A stretch of DNA of 64,000 nucleotides from Glandiceps talaboti (GCF_964340395.1 NC_135552.1:2457017-2521016), one strand, 5' to 3'. Positions 38,946-53,480 are shown, counted from the stretch's first letter. Numbers and translations: made by a program. Notes: generated from the sequence alone by a model not told the origin.

Positions 38946-41135
38946 CCCCACCTCACAGTCTAGTTCCTATACAGTATTGTTATGATTTACACCTCCACTC
39001 ACAGTCTAGTTCCTATACAGTATTGTTATGATGTGATAATTTAGTACATTTTATACAGTATTGTTACGATTTACACCTCCACTAACAGTCTAGTTCCTAT
39101 ACAGTATTGTTACGATTTACACCTCCACTCAGTCTAGTTCCTATACAGTATTGTTACGATTTACACCGCCACTCACAGTCTAGTTCCTATACAGTATTGT
39201 TACGATTTACACCGCCACTCACAGTCTAGTTCCTATACAGTATTGTTACGATTTACACCTCCACTAACAGTCTAGTTCCTATACAGTATTGTTACGATTT
39301 ACACCTCCACTAACAGTCTAGTTCCTATACAGTATTGTTACGATTTACACCTCCACTCAGTCTAGTTCCTATACAGTATTGTCACTATTTACACCTCCAC
39401 TAAGTCTAGTTCCTATACAGTATTGTTACGATTTACACCTCCACTAACAGTCTAGTTCCTATACAGTATTGTTACGATTTACACCTCCACTCAGGCTAAT
39501 TCCTATACAGTATTGTTACGATTTACACCTCCACTTAGTCTAGTTCCTATACAGTATTGTTACGATTTACACCTCCACTAACAGTCTAGTTCCTATACAG
39601 TATTGTTACGATTTACACCGCCACTCACAGTCTAGTTCCTATACAGTATTGTTACGATTTACACCGCCACTCACAGTCTAGTTCCAATACAGTATTGTTA
39701 CGATTTACACCTCCACTAACAGTCTAGTTCCTATACAGTATTGTTACGATTTACACCTCCACTAACAGTCTAGTTCCTATACAATATTGTTATGATTTAC
39801 ACCTCCACTCACTAGTCTAGTCCCTATACAGTATTGTTACGATTTACACCTCCACTCACAGTCTAGTTCCTATACAGTATCATTACCATTTATACCTCCA
39901 CTCACATAGTCTAGTTCCTATACAGTATTGCTACGATTTACACCTCCACTAACAGTCTAGTTCCTATACAGTATTGTTACGCTTTTCACCGCCACTCAGT
40001 CTAGTTCCTATACAGTATTGTTACGATTTACACCCCCACTCATAGTCTAGTTCCTATACAGTATTGTTACGATTTACACCTCCACTCAGGCTAGTTCCTA
40101 TACAGTATTGTTACGATTTACACCTCCACTAACAGTCTAGTTCCTATACAATATTGTTATGATTTACACCTCCACTCACAGTCTAGTTCCTATACAGTAT
40201 TGTTACGATTTACACCTCCACTCAGGCTAGTTCCTATACAGTATTGTTATGATTTACACCTCCACTCACAGTCTAGTTCCTATACAGTATTGTTACGATT
40301 TACACCTCCACTCACAGTCTAGTTCCTATACAGTATTGTTACGATTTACACCTCCACTCACAGTCTAGTTCCTATACAGTATTGTTATGATTTACACCTC
40401 CACTCACAGTCTAGTTCCTATACAGTATTGTTACGATTTACACCTCCACTCACAGTCTAGTTCCTATACAGTATTGTTACGATTTACACCTCCACTCACA
40501 GTCTAGTTCCTATACAGTATTGTTATGATTTACACCTCCACTCACAGTCTAGTTCCTATACAGTATTGTTATGATTTACACCTCCACTCACAGTCTAGTT
40601 CCTATACAGTATTGTTATGATTTACACCTCCACTCACAGTCTAGTTCCTATACAGTATTGTTATGATTTACACCTCCACTCACAGTCTAGTTCCTATACA
40701 GTATTGTCACTATTTACACCTCCACTCACAGTCTAGTTCCTATACAGTATTGTTATGATTTACACCTCCACTCACAGTCTAGTTCCTATACAGTATTGTC
40801 ACTATTTACACCTCCACTCACAGTCTAGTTCCTATACAGTATTGTTATGATTTACACCTCCACTCACAGTCTAGTTCCTATACAGTATCGTTACCATTTA
40901 CACCTCCACTCACAGTCTAGTTCCTATACAGTATTGTTATGATTTACACCTCCACTCAGGATAATTCCTATACAGTATTGTTACGATTTACACCTCCACT
41001 AAGTCTAGTTCCTATACAGTATTGTTATGATTTACACCTCCACTCACAGTCTAGTTCCTATACAGTATTGTTATGATTTACACCTCCACTAAGTCGAGTT
41101 CCTATACAGTATTGTTACGATTTACATCTCCACTC
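38946..41135. repeat. 46-bp minisatellite, about 47 copies
   Basis: Unit TCCACTCACAGTCTAGTTCC followed by TATACAGTATTGTTACGATT and TACACC, period 46 bp; shorter copies lack ACAG or CACAG. Variation is larger than in the METTL1 46-bp array: CTCC/CCGCC, CACAG/AACAG, GTTACG/GTTATG/GTCACT, CAGGCTAG. The right half (after about 40200) is richer in GTTATGATT, so left and right are partly distinct. Confidence 0.97.
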
Positions 41136-44004
41136 ACATGGTTTCGTTAGAAACCAGTTGGCATCAAGACTAACAAGTAATGAACATGAAATACATGTAT
41201 GTCAGATCCAAATCTAGTTTGACTACTACAATGTATATACATGATGTGTGTATCTCTGCTATCAGTGTATACTGAAATGATTGTCTCCACTTCACATTGT
41301 AAAGATAATTTACATAATTTACAGATAAAGTCATGAGAAAGAAATAACTAACACCCTTACCTTAAATTTTAAACTATTTATAAAATCTTGGTAACCAAAA
41401 TCACCCATACAAAATCATAAGCAAAGTCTGTGTCCTGTTCTTTGGGATTAAAACAAACCCATATGAATGACTTGTCGTTGACAAAGCAATGGAACCTGGT
41501 ATTATTAGAGTATGAATTCAGGCTGAAAAGTTCTCTCACAAACTCATTGCAAGCATGTGTCTGTTGGGTATACACTCTTGGATGCACGATGGTGTGTAAC
41601 AGTTAAAATGACAAGATGAACGAACACAGGTGGAATATTAACATCCAAGGATTTGATAACCGTGACTTGATTTCAAGACAACTGATTGGTTACCTATCTC
41701 TGGAGTGATGATAACAACTGGTACTATCTGACACACTTTGGTACCGTCTATGATCTATTTCATACATGTACATGATGTCACTTCCTTTGATCACAGTTTA
41801 CAACACCATTCCCACCACACCCAGCGATACTGGAATTCATGCATCAACCACTCTGTCTACACTTTGTCCATTTGATTGATCACACAGTTTTTGTCATCTA
41901 CTAATGAGACAACATTCAGGATATTAAATCTAATGGTGTTAATTCCCTGCTATTTCATCCATATCACTGCAATAACAGCACATATATCATATTTGTCAAA
42001 AGAAATCAATTTTGCATGAAATGTCATTTGTTCTGAGTAACTGATAAAATGAATAGATGGTACAATGTATATTAATCTTTTGTGAACTGAAAACAATCTG
42101 AAATTTTTTAAATTCTTAATTGACATGTTTAATTATTCATAATTACTATTAGGATAGTACATCTGACAGACAAAAACACCATCCTATACAACTTATAATG
42201 GTACAAGTTAGTTTAGACAAATTTTGATTAATCTTTGCAGCAAGTAAAGTTTAAGCTGTTGAATCTAAAGCACATTCTTTGTTATTTGCAGAATTCAAAC
42301 CTGGAATTTAAAATTAATACATAAACTAGAAGTAAACTAAAAACGCTCCCGATCAAAGATATCTTAGCATTTTCCTGGGGTATTTGTAGTGAACTGTATA
42401 TTCACGTTCTGTAGGCAAAGTGTATCATGGAGTGATTGTTTTAATTGTCTGGGTTAGCAGGAATTTTGATTCACCAGTGTGGCAAAGGACTTTGAAAACA
42501 GTTTTGCCATTCTACATTTAAAAGTAAATAAAGTACAGTCATGGCTATATATCCCTTATTGCAAATGTTCATCAAATATGCAAATAAGCTCAGTCAATAT
42601 CTTTACCGAGTTTTATCAAATTTGGTGCAAACTTTCTTGCTATAGGCCCTAATTGCCAAAGTTCATTAATTATGCAAATGAACAATTAAGACTAAATTTC
42701 AGTAAAAACTATCATATCTCTGTATGATCAATATCTATGACAAGATTCATCACAATTAATAAAGCCCTTCTGGATGAATTAATTGACACCACTAAATTTC
42801 ATTGTATGCCTTTCCCATATCTTTGAAATGTTTAGGATGTAAAAAACCCTGTAAGAGTAATGTAATAAAATAAGTAGATGACTTGCTGGCTGGACCTACA
42901 CTATTACATAATAGTGTAATTTCCTTTAACTCAAGTGCCATGATCATATCTGACGATACACAGCATCAGTGAAATCCATGCTCTCACAAATCATATTTGA
43001 TACTTCCAGGCAAGAGTTGTCAGTCGTTATTTTCTGTTCATTAAATTCCAATCTAGTTCGTAGGACAACAAAATTAAATTCAACAACAAGAACCCAAATT
43101 GTTGAAGTCAGTTTTCAGTGTATGTACTATATCTTGCCAAGGCATTGTATATATCACATGGTTAATGCATGAGGCAATCTGATTGGTTGTAGTGTTGATG
43201 AATAATGCTTTAATTGTATGTGAATGAAACCACAGCCTCTTTACAGTGTGTCTTGGATGGTGCCATAAGAAGAGGCTGTGGTTTACGACAATGCCCTTTT
43301 GTTCACATCCCTGTTACAGCTATGTACATGTAGCAGAACTGTGGAAAATATCCCCTGTAAGAGGGATGTGGGGTGCACAGCTGGTACTTGTAGTTGTACA
43401 TAGTTCGTAATAGTTGTGTTCCTCTTGGTAACACTGGGATGATATGAAAGATTCCCTGTGCATTGAGTCTCATGTGATGTGTGCATCCTACTACATACCA
43501 CAAATTATTTAGTTTTCATGATTCAGTTACAATCACGAATAAAACAGTCAGAAGTTTCATACATGTAGCAAATATTTCTTATAAGTAATATTTGAATTCT
43601 TCCTAATTTACTAGCATACAAGAGTCCAAATGTTAGGTTAATATAATACAGTAATATTTAATATGGTAATTATTAACAAATAGCTTACATTGAATTATGT
43701 GGTGAAAGGTCAAGTAGAACAGAACACACCTTTCCTAAACAAGGAATCACCTGATAATAATCAGATCTATGGTTCATTTCCTTCTTGATCTATGACTCTA
43801 TTATACATTTTGTAGTTCCTATCTTGTGGATATGAAAGAGTGTAGTAGTGACAGATCATCAACAAGTCAGTCACTAATTTTTAAAAATCATGATTCATGT
43901 TTTTTTCACATGAATATTGTAAAACAATGTGAACAAAAATACAGAACTTTATCCACACACTCACATGAACAACACTGCACAGTGTTCAGATGGTTCATTT
44001 TCTG
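41136..44004. other. Unique and old dispersed-repeat sequence, no confirmed gene
   Basis: A block at about 42540-42800 with TATGCAAATAAGC, ATTAATTATGCAAATGAAC and TTGGTGCAAACTTTC looks like degenerate dispersed repeat. A minus-strand frame at 41378-41587 has fair codon usage but no ATG start and no known motif. Confidence 0.45.
43227..43284. other. Perfect 15-bp hairpin
   Basis: AAACCACAGCCTCTT (43227-43241) and AAGAGGCTGTGGTTT (43270-43284) are exact reverse complements with a 28-bp loop. It may be a tiny MITE or a structured RNA element; it is isolated from genes. Confidence 0.8.
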
Positions 44005-45630
44005 GTACATGACATGAATGACTGCATATGATATTTACAGCACATGAAATGAATGACTGCATATGATATTTACAGCACATGAAATGAATGACTGCATATG
44101 ATATTTACAGCACATGAAATGAATGACTGCATATATTTACAGCACATGACATGAATGACTGCATATGATATTTACAGCACATGAAATGAATGACTGCATA
44201 ATGATATTTACAGCACATGACATGAATGACTGCATATGATATTTACAGCACATGAAATGAATGACTGCATAATGATATTTACAGCACATGACATGAATGA
44301 CTGCATAAGATATTTACAGTACATGAAATGAATGACTGCATATGATATTTACAGCACATGAAATGAATGACTGCATATATTTACAGCACATGACATGAAT
44401 GACTGCATATGATATTTACAGCACATGAAATGAATGACTGCATATGATATTTACAGCACATGACATGAATGACTGCATATGATATTTACAGCACATGAAA
44501 TGAATGATTGCATATGATATTTACAGCACATGAAATGAATGACTGCATATGATATTTACAGCACATGAAATGAATGATTGCATATGATATTTACAGCACA
44601 TGAAATGAATGACTGCATATGATATTTACAGCACATGACATGAATGACTGCATAAGATATTTACAGCACACGAAATGAATGACTGCATATGATATTTACA
44701 GCACATGAAATGAATGACTGCATATGATATTTACAGCACACGAAATGAATGACTGCATATGATATTTACAGCACATGAAATGAATGACTGCATATGATAT
44801 TTACAGCACACGAAATGAATGACTGCATATGATATTTACAGCACATGAAATGAATGACTGCATATGATATTTACAGCACATGAAATGAATGACTGCATAT
44901 GATATTTACAGCACACGAAATGAATGACTGCATATATTTACAGCACATGACATGAATGACTGCATAGGATATTTACAGTACATGAAATGAATGACTGCAT
45001 ATGATATTTACAGCACATGACATGAATGACTGCATATGATATTTACAGAACATGAAATGAGTGACTGCATATGATATTTACAGCACATGACATGAATGAC
45101 TGCATATGATATTTACAGCACATGACATGAATGACTGCATATAATATTTACAGCACATGACATGAATGACTGCATATGATATTTACAGCACATGAAATGA
45201 ATGACTGCATATGATATTTACAGCACATGACATGAATGACTGCATATGATATTTACAGCACATGAAATGAATGACTGCATATGATATTTACAGCACATGA
45301 CATGAATGCATACAATATTTACAGTACATGACATGAGTGACTGCATAGGATATTTACAGTACATGACATGAATGACTGCATACAATATGACACGAATGAC
45401 TGCATACAATATTTACAGTACATGTACATGACATGAGTGACTGCATAGGATATTTACAGTACATGACATGAGTGACTGCATAGGATATTTACAGCACATG
45501 ACGAATGACTGCATACAATATTTACAGCACATGACATGAATGACTGCATACAATATTTACAGCACATAAAATGAATGACTGCATATGATATTTACAGTAC
45601 ATGACATGAGTGACTGCATAGGATATTATT
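44005..45630. repeat. 35-bp minisatellite, block 1, about 46 copies
   Basis: Unit GACATGAATGACTGCATATG followed by ATATTTACAGCACAT, period 35 bp. Most copies here have GAAATGAATG, CATATGAT and CAGCACATG; a few copies are shortened (CATATATTTAC). The last ten copies drift toward the block 2 type (CATAGGAT, CAGTACATGAC). Confidence 0.97.
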
Positions 45631-46050
45631 ATTTAAAAGCATCAGGAAAGTTTTGTCATCAGCTGGTGGGTAAAACTAATTGATATGAGTAGTGTTGGCT
45701 TTTAAAGTAAAGCTTCAATCTGACAAGGTATTTTTTATAATTGTGTATAATGTCTGTGATTTGAACACATTATGACAGAGTACATGTACAGTGTATATAC
45801 TACATGTACAATGACACAGTGAATTTGTAATTTGTAAAATTCCTTGAACTGGTATCACCACCTTTCAATGCATATCCCAACAAATAAACTTTAGTCTAAG
45901 ACAATATACAAGAGGACAGCATGATTCAAGATACATGTTGTACACTGTATTTAATAAACATACAAAATTTGTTACAATATTTGTACAACTGACTGCCAAC
46001 AAGATAATTTGTAGAAAAGTGCTCTACATGTATAATCTTGTCTGGAGTTG
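45631..46050. other. Unique spacer between the two 35-bp blocks
   Basis: About 420 bp of sequence unrelated to the repeat; no gene seen. TACATGTACA-type short palindromes occur at about 45780-45812. Confidence 0.6.
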
Positions 46051-48182
46051 AAGTACATTGTATGAAATGAATGACTGCATAGGATATGTACATTTGTATA
46101 TTGTATGACATGAATGACTGCATAGGATATTTACAGTACATGACATGAATGACTGCATAGGATATTTACAGTACATGACATGAATGACTGCATAGGATAT
46201 TTACAGTACATGACATGAATGACTGCATAGGATATTTACAGTACGGAATGAATGACTGCATAGGATATTAACAGTACACATTGACATGAATGACTGCATA
46301 GGATATTAACAGCACATGACATGAATGACTGCATAGGATATGTACATTTGTATGACATGAATGACTGCATAGGATATTTACAGTACGGAATGAATGACTG
46401 CATATGATATTAACAGTACACATTGACATGAATGACTGCATAGGATATTAACAGTACATGACATGAATGACTGCATAGGATATTTACAGTACATGACATG
46501 AATGACTGCATAGGATATTTACAGTACATGACATGAATGACTGCATAGGATATTTACAGCACATGAAATGAATGACTGCATATGATATTTACAGTACATG
46601 ACATGAATGACTGCATAGGATATTTACAGTACATGACATGAATGACTGCATAGGATATTTACAGTACATGACATGAATGACTGCATAGGATATTTACAGC
46701 ACATGACATGAATGACTGCATAGGATATGTACATTTGTATGAAATGAATGACTGCATAGGATATTTACAGTACGGAATGAATGACTGCATATGATATTAA
46801 CAGTACACATTGACATGAATGACTGCATAGGATATTAACAGTACACATTGACATGAATGACTGCATATGATATTAACAGTACACATTGACATGAATGACT
46901 GCATAGGATATTTACAGTACGGAATGAATGACTGCATAGGATATTTACAGTACATGACATGAATGACTGCATAGGATATTAACAGTATGGAATGAATGAC
47001 TGCATAGGATATTTACAGTACGGAATGAATGACTGCATAGGATATTAACAGTACATGACATGAATGACTGCATAGGATATTTACAGTACATGACATGAAT
47101 GACTGCATAGGATATTTACAGTACATGACATGAATGACTGCATAGGATATTAACAGTACATGACATGAATGACTGCATAGGATATTTACAGTACATGACA
47201 TGAATGACTGCATAGGATATTTACAGCACATGAAATGAATGCATACAATATTTACAGTACATGACACGAATGACTACATAGGATATTTACAGTATGGAAT
47301 GAATGACTGCATAGGATATTTACAGTACGGAATGAATGACTGCATAGGATATTTACAGTACGGAATGAATGACTGCATAGGATATTAACAGTACATGACA
47401 TGAATGACTGCATAGGATATTTACAGTACATGACATGAATGACTGCATAGGATATTTACAGTACATGACATGAATGACTGCATAGGATATTTACAGTACA
47501 TGACATGAATGACTGCATAGGATATTTACAGTACGGAATGAATGACTGCATAGGATATTAACAGTACGGAATGAATGACTGCATAGGATATTTACAGTAC
47601 ATGACATGAATGACTGCATAGGATATTTACAGTACATGACATGAATGACTGCATAGGATATTTACAGTACATGACATGAATGACTGCATAGGATATTTAC
47701 AGTACATGACATGAATGACTGCATAGGATATTTACAGTACGGAATGAATGACTGCATAGGATATTAACAGTACGGAATGAATGACTGCATAGGATATTTA
47801 CAGTACATGACATGAATGACTGCATAGGATATTAACAGTACGGAATGAATGACTGCATATGATATTTACAGTACATGACATGAATGACTGCATAGGATAT
47901 TTACAGTACATGACATGAATGACTGCATAGGATATTTACAGTACGGAATGAATGACTGCATAGGATATTTACAGTACATGACATGAATGACTGCATAGGA
48001 TATTTACAGTACATGACATGAATGACTGCATAGGATATTTACAGTACATGACATGATTGACTGCATAGGATATTTACAGTACGGAATGAATGACTGCATA
48101 GGATATTTACAGTACATGACATGAATGACTGCATAGGATATTTACAGTACGGAATGAATGACTGCATAGGATATTTACAGCA
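46051..48182. repeat. 35-bp minisatellite, block 2, about 62 copies
   Basis: Same family as block 1 but with the variant unit CATAGGATATTTACAGTACATGAC split as CATAGGATATTTACAG and TACATGACATGAATGACTG. Interspersed copies have ACAGTACGGAATGAATG (31-bp) or ATTAACAGTACACATTGAC. The mixture of 35-bp, shorter and longer variants in recurring order suggests higher-order repeats. Confidence 0.97.
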
Positions 48183-48814
48183 CAAAAACATTTGTATTAT
48201 TATTAAATGAACCAGTCAATGTATGCTAGTCATCTCATCAAAGGTTTTCCATTTGACTAGTTACTGACTTATTAATGTAAGGTCTTCATCAATTTATCAA
48301 ATCTAATATGGGCTATACATGTACATGTATGTTTGTTTGTTGTATATTGTCTACACAGGTATCTTTTACTCAAGGTCAAATCAACCTTGTAAATTTTAAA
48401 TATCACAAATTGACATTTAAGTTCATTTATGTAACTTGGTTCACCTTTAATGCACATCAATTTATCAATGGTGAATGCTAAAATCATGTAACAGTTGCTG
48501 TTTTTGCTATTCCTGTCAGGAGGCTAGTACTCAATGGAAAGTGGTGTGGGTATGTGGCCAAATAATGAAAATCTTGAATCCCTACCCCTTTGGAGACTAG
48601 ACGTTAATTAACAACAGCAAATTACCTGCTACTACCAGGTATCCCTGCAACTATTTCAAAAGCTACTGGAATACTTTTATAGGAACTTTCTCTTTCAAAA
48701 TCACACAAAATTACCAGGTCTATTGGTCTAGTGATATGTGGCATCAAATTTCAAGATCTTGGCGTGACAAGATGATTCAATAATACCACAGTTACATGTA
48801 GCATCACTACATTG
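48183..48814. other. Unique spacer, no gene
   Basis: About 630 bp, AT-rich, with TACATGTACATGTATG near 48315. No coding signal. Confidence 0.4.
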
Positions 48815-51800
48815 TGTACTACAAGTAGTATAGGTCTATTTGTGACACAGCATACTACAAGTAGTACAGGTCTATTTATGACACAGCATACTACAAGTAG
48901 TACAGGTCTATTTGTGACACAGCATACTACAAGTAGTACAGGTCTATTTGTGACACAGCATACTACAAGTAGTACAGGTCTATTTGTGACACAGCATACT
49001 ACAAGTAGTACAGGTCTATTTGTGACACAGCATACTACAAGTAGTACAGGTCTATTTATGACAGCATACTACAAGTAGTACAGGTCTATTTGTGACACAG
49101 CATACTACAAGTAGTACAGGTCTATTTGTGACAGCATACTACAAGTAGTACAGGTCTATTTGTGACAGCATACTACAAGTAGTACAGGTCTATTTGTGAC
49201 ACAGCATACTACAAGTAGTACAGGTCTATTTGTGACACAGCATACTACAAGTAGTACAGGTCTATTTATGACACAGCATACTACAAGTAGTACAGGTCTA
49301 TTTGTGACACAGCATACTACAAGTAGTATAGGTCTATTTATGACACAGCATACTACAAATAGTACAGGTCTATTTGTGACACAGCATACTACAAGTAGTA
49401 CAGGTCTATTTGTGACACAGCATACTACAAGTAGTACAGGTCTATTTGTGACAGCATACTACAAGTAGTACAGGTCTATTTGTGACAGCATACTACAAGT
49501 AGTACAGGTCTATTTATGACAGCATACTACAGGTAGTACAGGTCTATTTGTGACAGCATACTACAAGTAGTACAGGTCTATTTGTGACACAGCATACTAC
49601 AAGTAGTACAGGTCTATTTGTGACACAGCATACTACAAGTAGTACAGGTCTATTTGTGACACAGCATACTACAAGTAGTACAGGTCTATTTGTGACACAG
49701 CATACTACAAGTAGTACAGGTCTATTTATGACACAGCATACTACAAGTAGTACAGGTCTATTTGTGACACAGCATACTACAAGTAGTACAGGTCTATTTA
49801 TGACAGCATACTACAAGTAGTACAGGTCTATTTATGACAGCATACTACAGGTAGTACAGGTCTATTTATAACAGCATACTACAGGTAGTACAGGTCTATT
49901 TGTGACAGCATACTACAAGTAGTACAGGTCTATTTGTGACACAGCATACTACAAGTAGTACAGGTCTATTTGTGACACAGCATACTACAAGTAGTACAGG
50001 TCTATTTATGACAGCATACTACAGGTAGTACAGGTCTATTTGTGACACAGCATACTACAGGTAGTACAGGTCTATTTGTGACAGCATACTACAAGTAGTA
50101 CAGGTCTATTTGTGACACAGCATACTACAAGTAGTACAGGTCTATTTGTGACAGCATACTACAAGTAGTACAGGTCTATTTATGACAGCATACTACAGGT
50201 AGTACAGGTCTATTTGTGACAGCATACTACAAGTAGTACAGGTCTATTTGTGACACAGCATACTACAAGTAGTACAGGTCTATTTGTGACACAGCATACT
50301 ACAAGTAGTACAGGTCTATTTATGACAGCATACTACAAGTAGTACAGGTCTATTTATGACACAGCATACTACAAGTAGTATAGGTCTATTTGTGACACAG
50401 CATACTACAAGTAGTACAGGTCTATTTGTGACAGCATACTACAAGTAGTACAGGTCTATTTATGACAGCATACTACAAGTAGTACAGGTCTATTTGTGAC
50501 ACAGCATACTACAAGTAGTACAGGTCTATTTGTGACACAGCATACTACAAGTAGTACAGGTCTATTTATGACACAGCATACTACAATTTAGTACAGGTCT
50601 ATTTGTGACAGCATACTACAAGTAGTACAGGTCTATTTGTGACAGCATACTACAAGTAGTACAGGTCTATTTGTGACAGCATACTACAAGTAGTACAGGT
50701 CTATTTATGACAGCATACTACAAGTAGTACAGGTCTATTTGTGACACAGCATACTACAAGTAGTACAGGTCTATTTGTGACACAGCATACTACAAGTAGT
50801 ACAGGTCTATTTGTGACACAGCATACTACAAGTAGTACAGGTCTATTTGTGACAGCATACTACAAGTAGTACAGGTCTATTTGTGACAGCATACTACAAG
50901 TAGTACAGGTCTATTTATGACACAGCATACTACAAGTAGTACAGGTCTATTTGTGACAGCATACTACAAGTAGTACAGGTCTATTTGTGACACAGCATAC
51001 TACAAGTAGTACAGGTCTATTTGTGACACAGCATACTACAAGTAGTACAGGTCTATTTATGACACAGCATACTACAAGTAGTACAGGTCTATTTGTGACA
51101 CAGCATACTACAAGTAGTATAGGTCTATTTATGACACAGCATACTACAAATAGTACAGGTCTATTTGTGACACAGCATACTACAAGTAGTACAGGTCTAT
51201 TTATGACAGCATACTACAAGTAGTACAGGTCTATTTGTGACACAGCATACTACAAGTAGTACAGGTCTATTTGTGACACAGCATACTACAAGTAGTACAG
51301 GTCTATTTGTGACACAGCATACTACAAGTAGTACAGGTCTATTTGTGACAGCATACTACAAGTAGTACAGGTCTATTTGTGACACAGCATACTACAAGTA
51401 GTACAGGTCTATTTGTGACAGCATACTACAAGTAGTACAGGTCTATTTGTGACACAGCATACTACAAGTAGTACAGGTCTATTTGTGACACAGCATACTA
51501 CAAGTAGTACAGGTCTATTTGTGACAGCATACTACAAGTAGTACAGGTCTATTTGTGACACAGCATACTACAAGTAGTACAGGTCTATTTGTGACACAGC
51601 ATACTACAAGTAGTACAGGTCTATTTGTGACACAGCATACTACAAGTAGTACAGGTCTATTTATGACAGCATACTACAAGTAGTACAGGTCTATTTGTGA
51701 CACAGCATACTACAAGTAGTACAGGTCTATTTGTGACACAGCATACTACAAGTAGTACAGGTCTATTTGTGACAGAGCATACTACAAGTAGTACAGGTCT

Positions 51801-51990
51801 ATTTGTGACACAGCATACTACAAGTAGTACAGGTCTATTTATGACAGCATACTACAAGTAGTACAGGTCTATTTGTGACACAGCATACTACAAGTAGTAC
51901 AGGTCTATTTGTGACACAGCATACTACAAGTAGTACAGGTCTATTTGTGACAGCATACTACAAGAAGTGGTACAGGTCTATTTGTGACAG
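48815..51990. repeat. 36/34-bp minisatellite with hairpin core, about 90 copies
   Basis: Unit CAGCATACTACAAGTAGTAC followed by AGGTCTATTTGTGACA. The long form has GTGACACAGC (36 bp), the short form GTGACAGC (34 bp). Each unit has TACTAC-AA-GTAGTA, a 6-bp inverted repeat with two-base gap. Runs of the 36-bp form read as a 12-residue Thr/Ser-rich repeat (TQHTTSSTGLFV); each 34-bp unit shifts frame and ends the run (AYYK stop). Larger segments recur: the stretch with GTAGTATAGG and ACAAATAGTAC at about 49320-49360 is found again at 51110-51150. Confidence 0.97.
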
Positions 51991-52264
51991 AACATATTAT
52001 AAAAGAATTTTCTTGAGAACAAATCTTCCAAACATGACAAATTCTAGACTGATGGAACTGTTGTTTGTTCGATGTCTTCTGAGATTATTGAAACATGGAC
52101 AAGAAAAACTTTTACAATAGAAGCAACATACCAGTCAATAGAAAGCATTCTTCAGGAGACACACCAGTGTTACGAAACCCAACTTTCACACAATTTTCAT
52201 GCATTAAGTAGTTTTAAAATAGAATAAATTTCATCTTTGAACTCAGATACACAAAGTACGTGTA

Positions 52265-52400
52265 CATTGTCATACAATACAAAACAATACAATATAACTT
52301 TATTATCTCGCCATGGGCAATTTTTTGTGCAACAGTCGAAAAAAAAAAGTATCATTACCAATTTTGTTTGCTGCTTACCTCCAACCCATGAGACGACATA
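52265..52400 (-). mobile_element. Retroelement 3' tail
   Basis: Read on the minus strand, this gives TTGCCCATGGCGAGATAATA followed by AAGTTATATTGTATTG and TTTTG. A short conserved 3' end with AATAAA-like signal and TATTG repeats is typical of LINE/SINE tails in invertebrates. The element body to the right is short and shows no coding part. Confidence 0.5.
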
Positions 52401-52552
52401 GAGAGCATTTTTGGTTGCCTTGGTAATTGGTACAAAAGCCTAAGGGCAGTATATATTCCCAACTAGTGAGATGTACATTTGTATCATACATGTACACAAC
52501 ATTACAAATTCATTGCCACATAACTACATAAAGCAATGTATCAGATTGTATA

Positions 52553-52692
52553 TTGTATTGTATTGTATTGTGTTGTATTGTATTGTATTGAATTGTATTG
52601 TATTGTATTGTATTGTATTGTATTGTGTTGTATTGTATTGTATTGTATTGTATTGTATTGTATTGTGTTGTATTGTATTGTATTGTATTGTG
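52553..52692. repeat. (TATTG)n pentanucleotide array
   Basis: About 28 units of TATTG with a few TGTTG and AATTG variants. It is open on both strands as a low-complexity Ile/Val/Leu/Tyr/Cys or Gln/Tyr/Asn run. It matches the TATTG tail of the nearby retroelement 3' end. Confidence 0.95.
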
Positions 52693-53219
52693 AAAGTATT
52701 ACATCATCACCTGTACATGTATGTATACAAATGTACACTGGCATGGGATTTATCACAATGACAATGAGTACATATTTGTGTGGGTACCATGTTGATTCTT
52801 TAAAACACCGTCCAACTTATAAAAAATCTATCATGCACGTACATGTAGCCTAGAAACTTGTCATAGTTCCACTGTCTAATAAGCCCTTCCTTTTCACAAT
52901 GCCTGGAAGGCTATTGCCCTTGTTTTGCATTAAATGCTACTTTACACCACAGTACTGGTAAACTATTATGCACAATACATGCCAAGGAGAATGTCCTCAT
53001 TTTGGATATAAATCAGATTTATCTCAAATTAAACTTTAAAGCCTTGACTATTTTAATTTCATAAATGTTGAATATTAAAATATCTTTTTAAAAAATGCAC
53101 CAATGGTACTGTAGTAAAACTGTAGTTTTTAAAAATGTTTATCCACATGTTAATCCATGCTAGGTATAGGTGTTCATTTGCTGAATGACTATCCAGTTGC
53201 CTATCGTATCCAACAATGT

Positions 53220-53480
53220 TGTTATCTTTGCAATATATTGGCTGTTGCTATGGGCGTGGTCATGTTGCTAGACATAGTTGCATACATTTTTTGAATGTTT
53301 GTTCACTTGTCTATGAATCCCTGATGTTATCTTTGCAATATACGTGATCGTTTGGCTGTTGCTATGGGTGTAGTCTTGTTGCTAGATATATTTGCATACA
53401 TTATTTGACAGTATATCCATTTGTCTATTAATCCCTGATGTTATTTTTGCAATATACGTGATCATTTGGCTATTGCTATT
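53220..53480. repeat. Dispersed repeat, GGGCGTGGTC family, tandem of about 120 bp
   Basis: Three units of about 120 bp carry TTATCTTTGCAATAT, TTGGCTGTTGCTATGGG and GTTGCTAGA, matching 24530-24790 in the same orientation and intron 2/3 copies of METTL1 in reverse. Confidence 0.8.

Noticed and set aside
41378-41587. Minus-strand frame with fair codon usage (FHCFVNDKSFIWVCFNPKEQ)
   Set aside because: No ATG, no convincing upstream acceptor and no known domain; could be an exon of an unknown transcript but cannot be supported.
48812-52120. Several 78-90-codon Thr/Ser-rich plus-strand frames
   Set aside because: Runs of 36-bp units terminated whenever a 34-bp unit shifts frame; pure repeat.
52471-52853. 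Cys/Ile/Val/Leu/Tyr-rich frames on both strands
   Set aside because: Translation of the TATTG pentanucleotide array.
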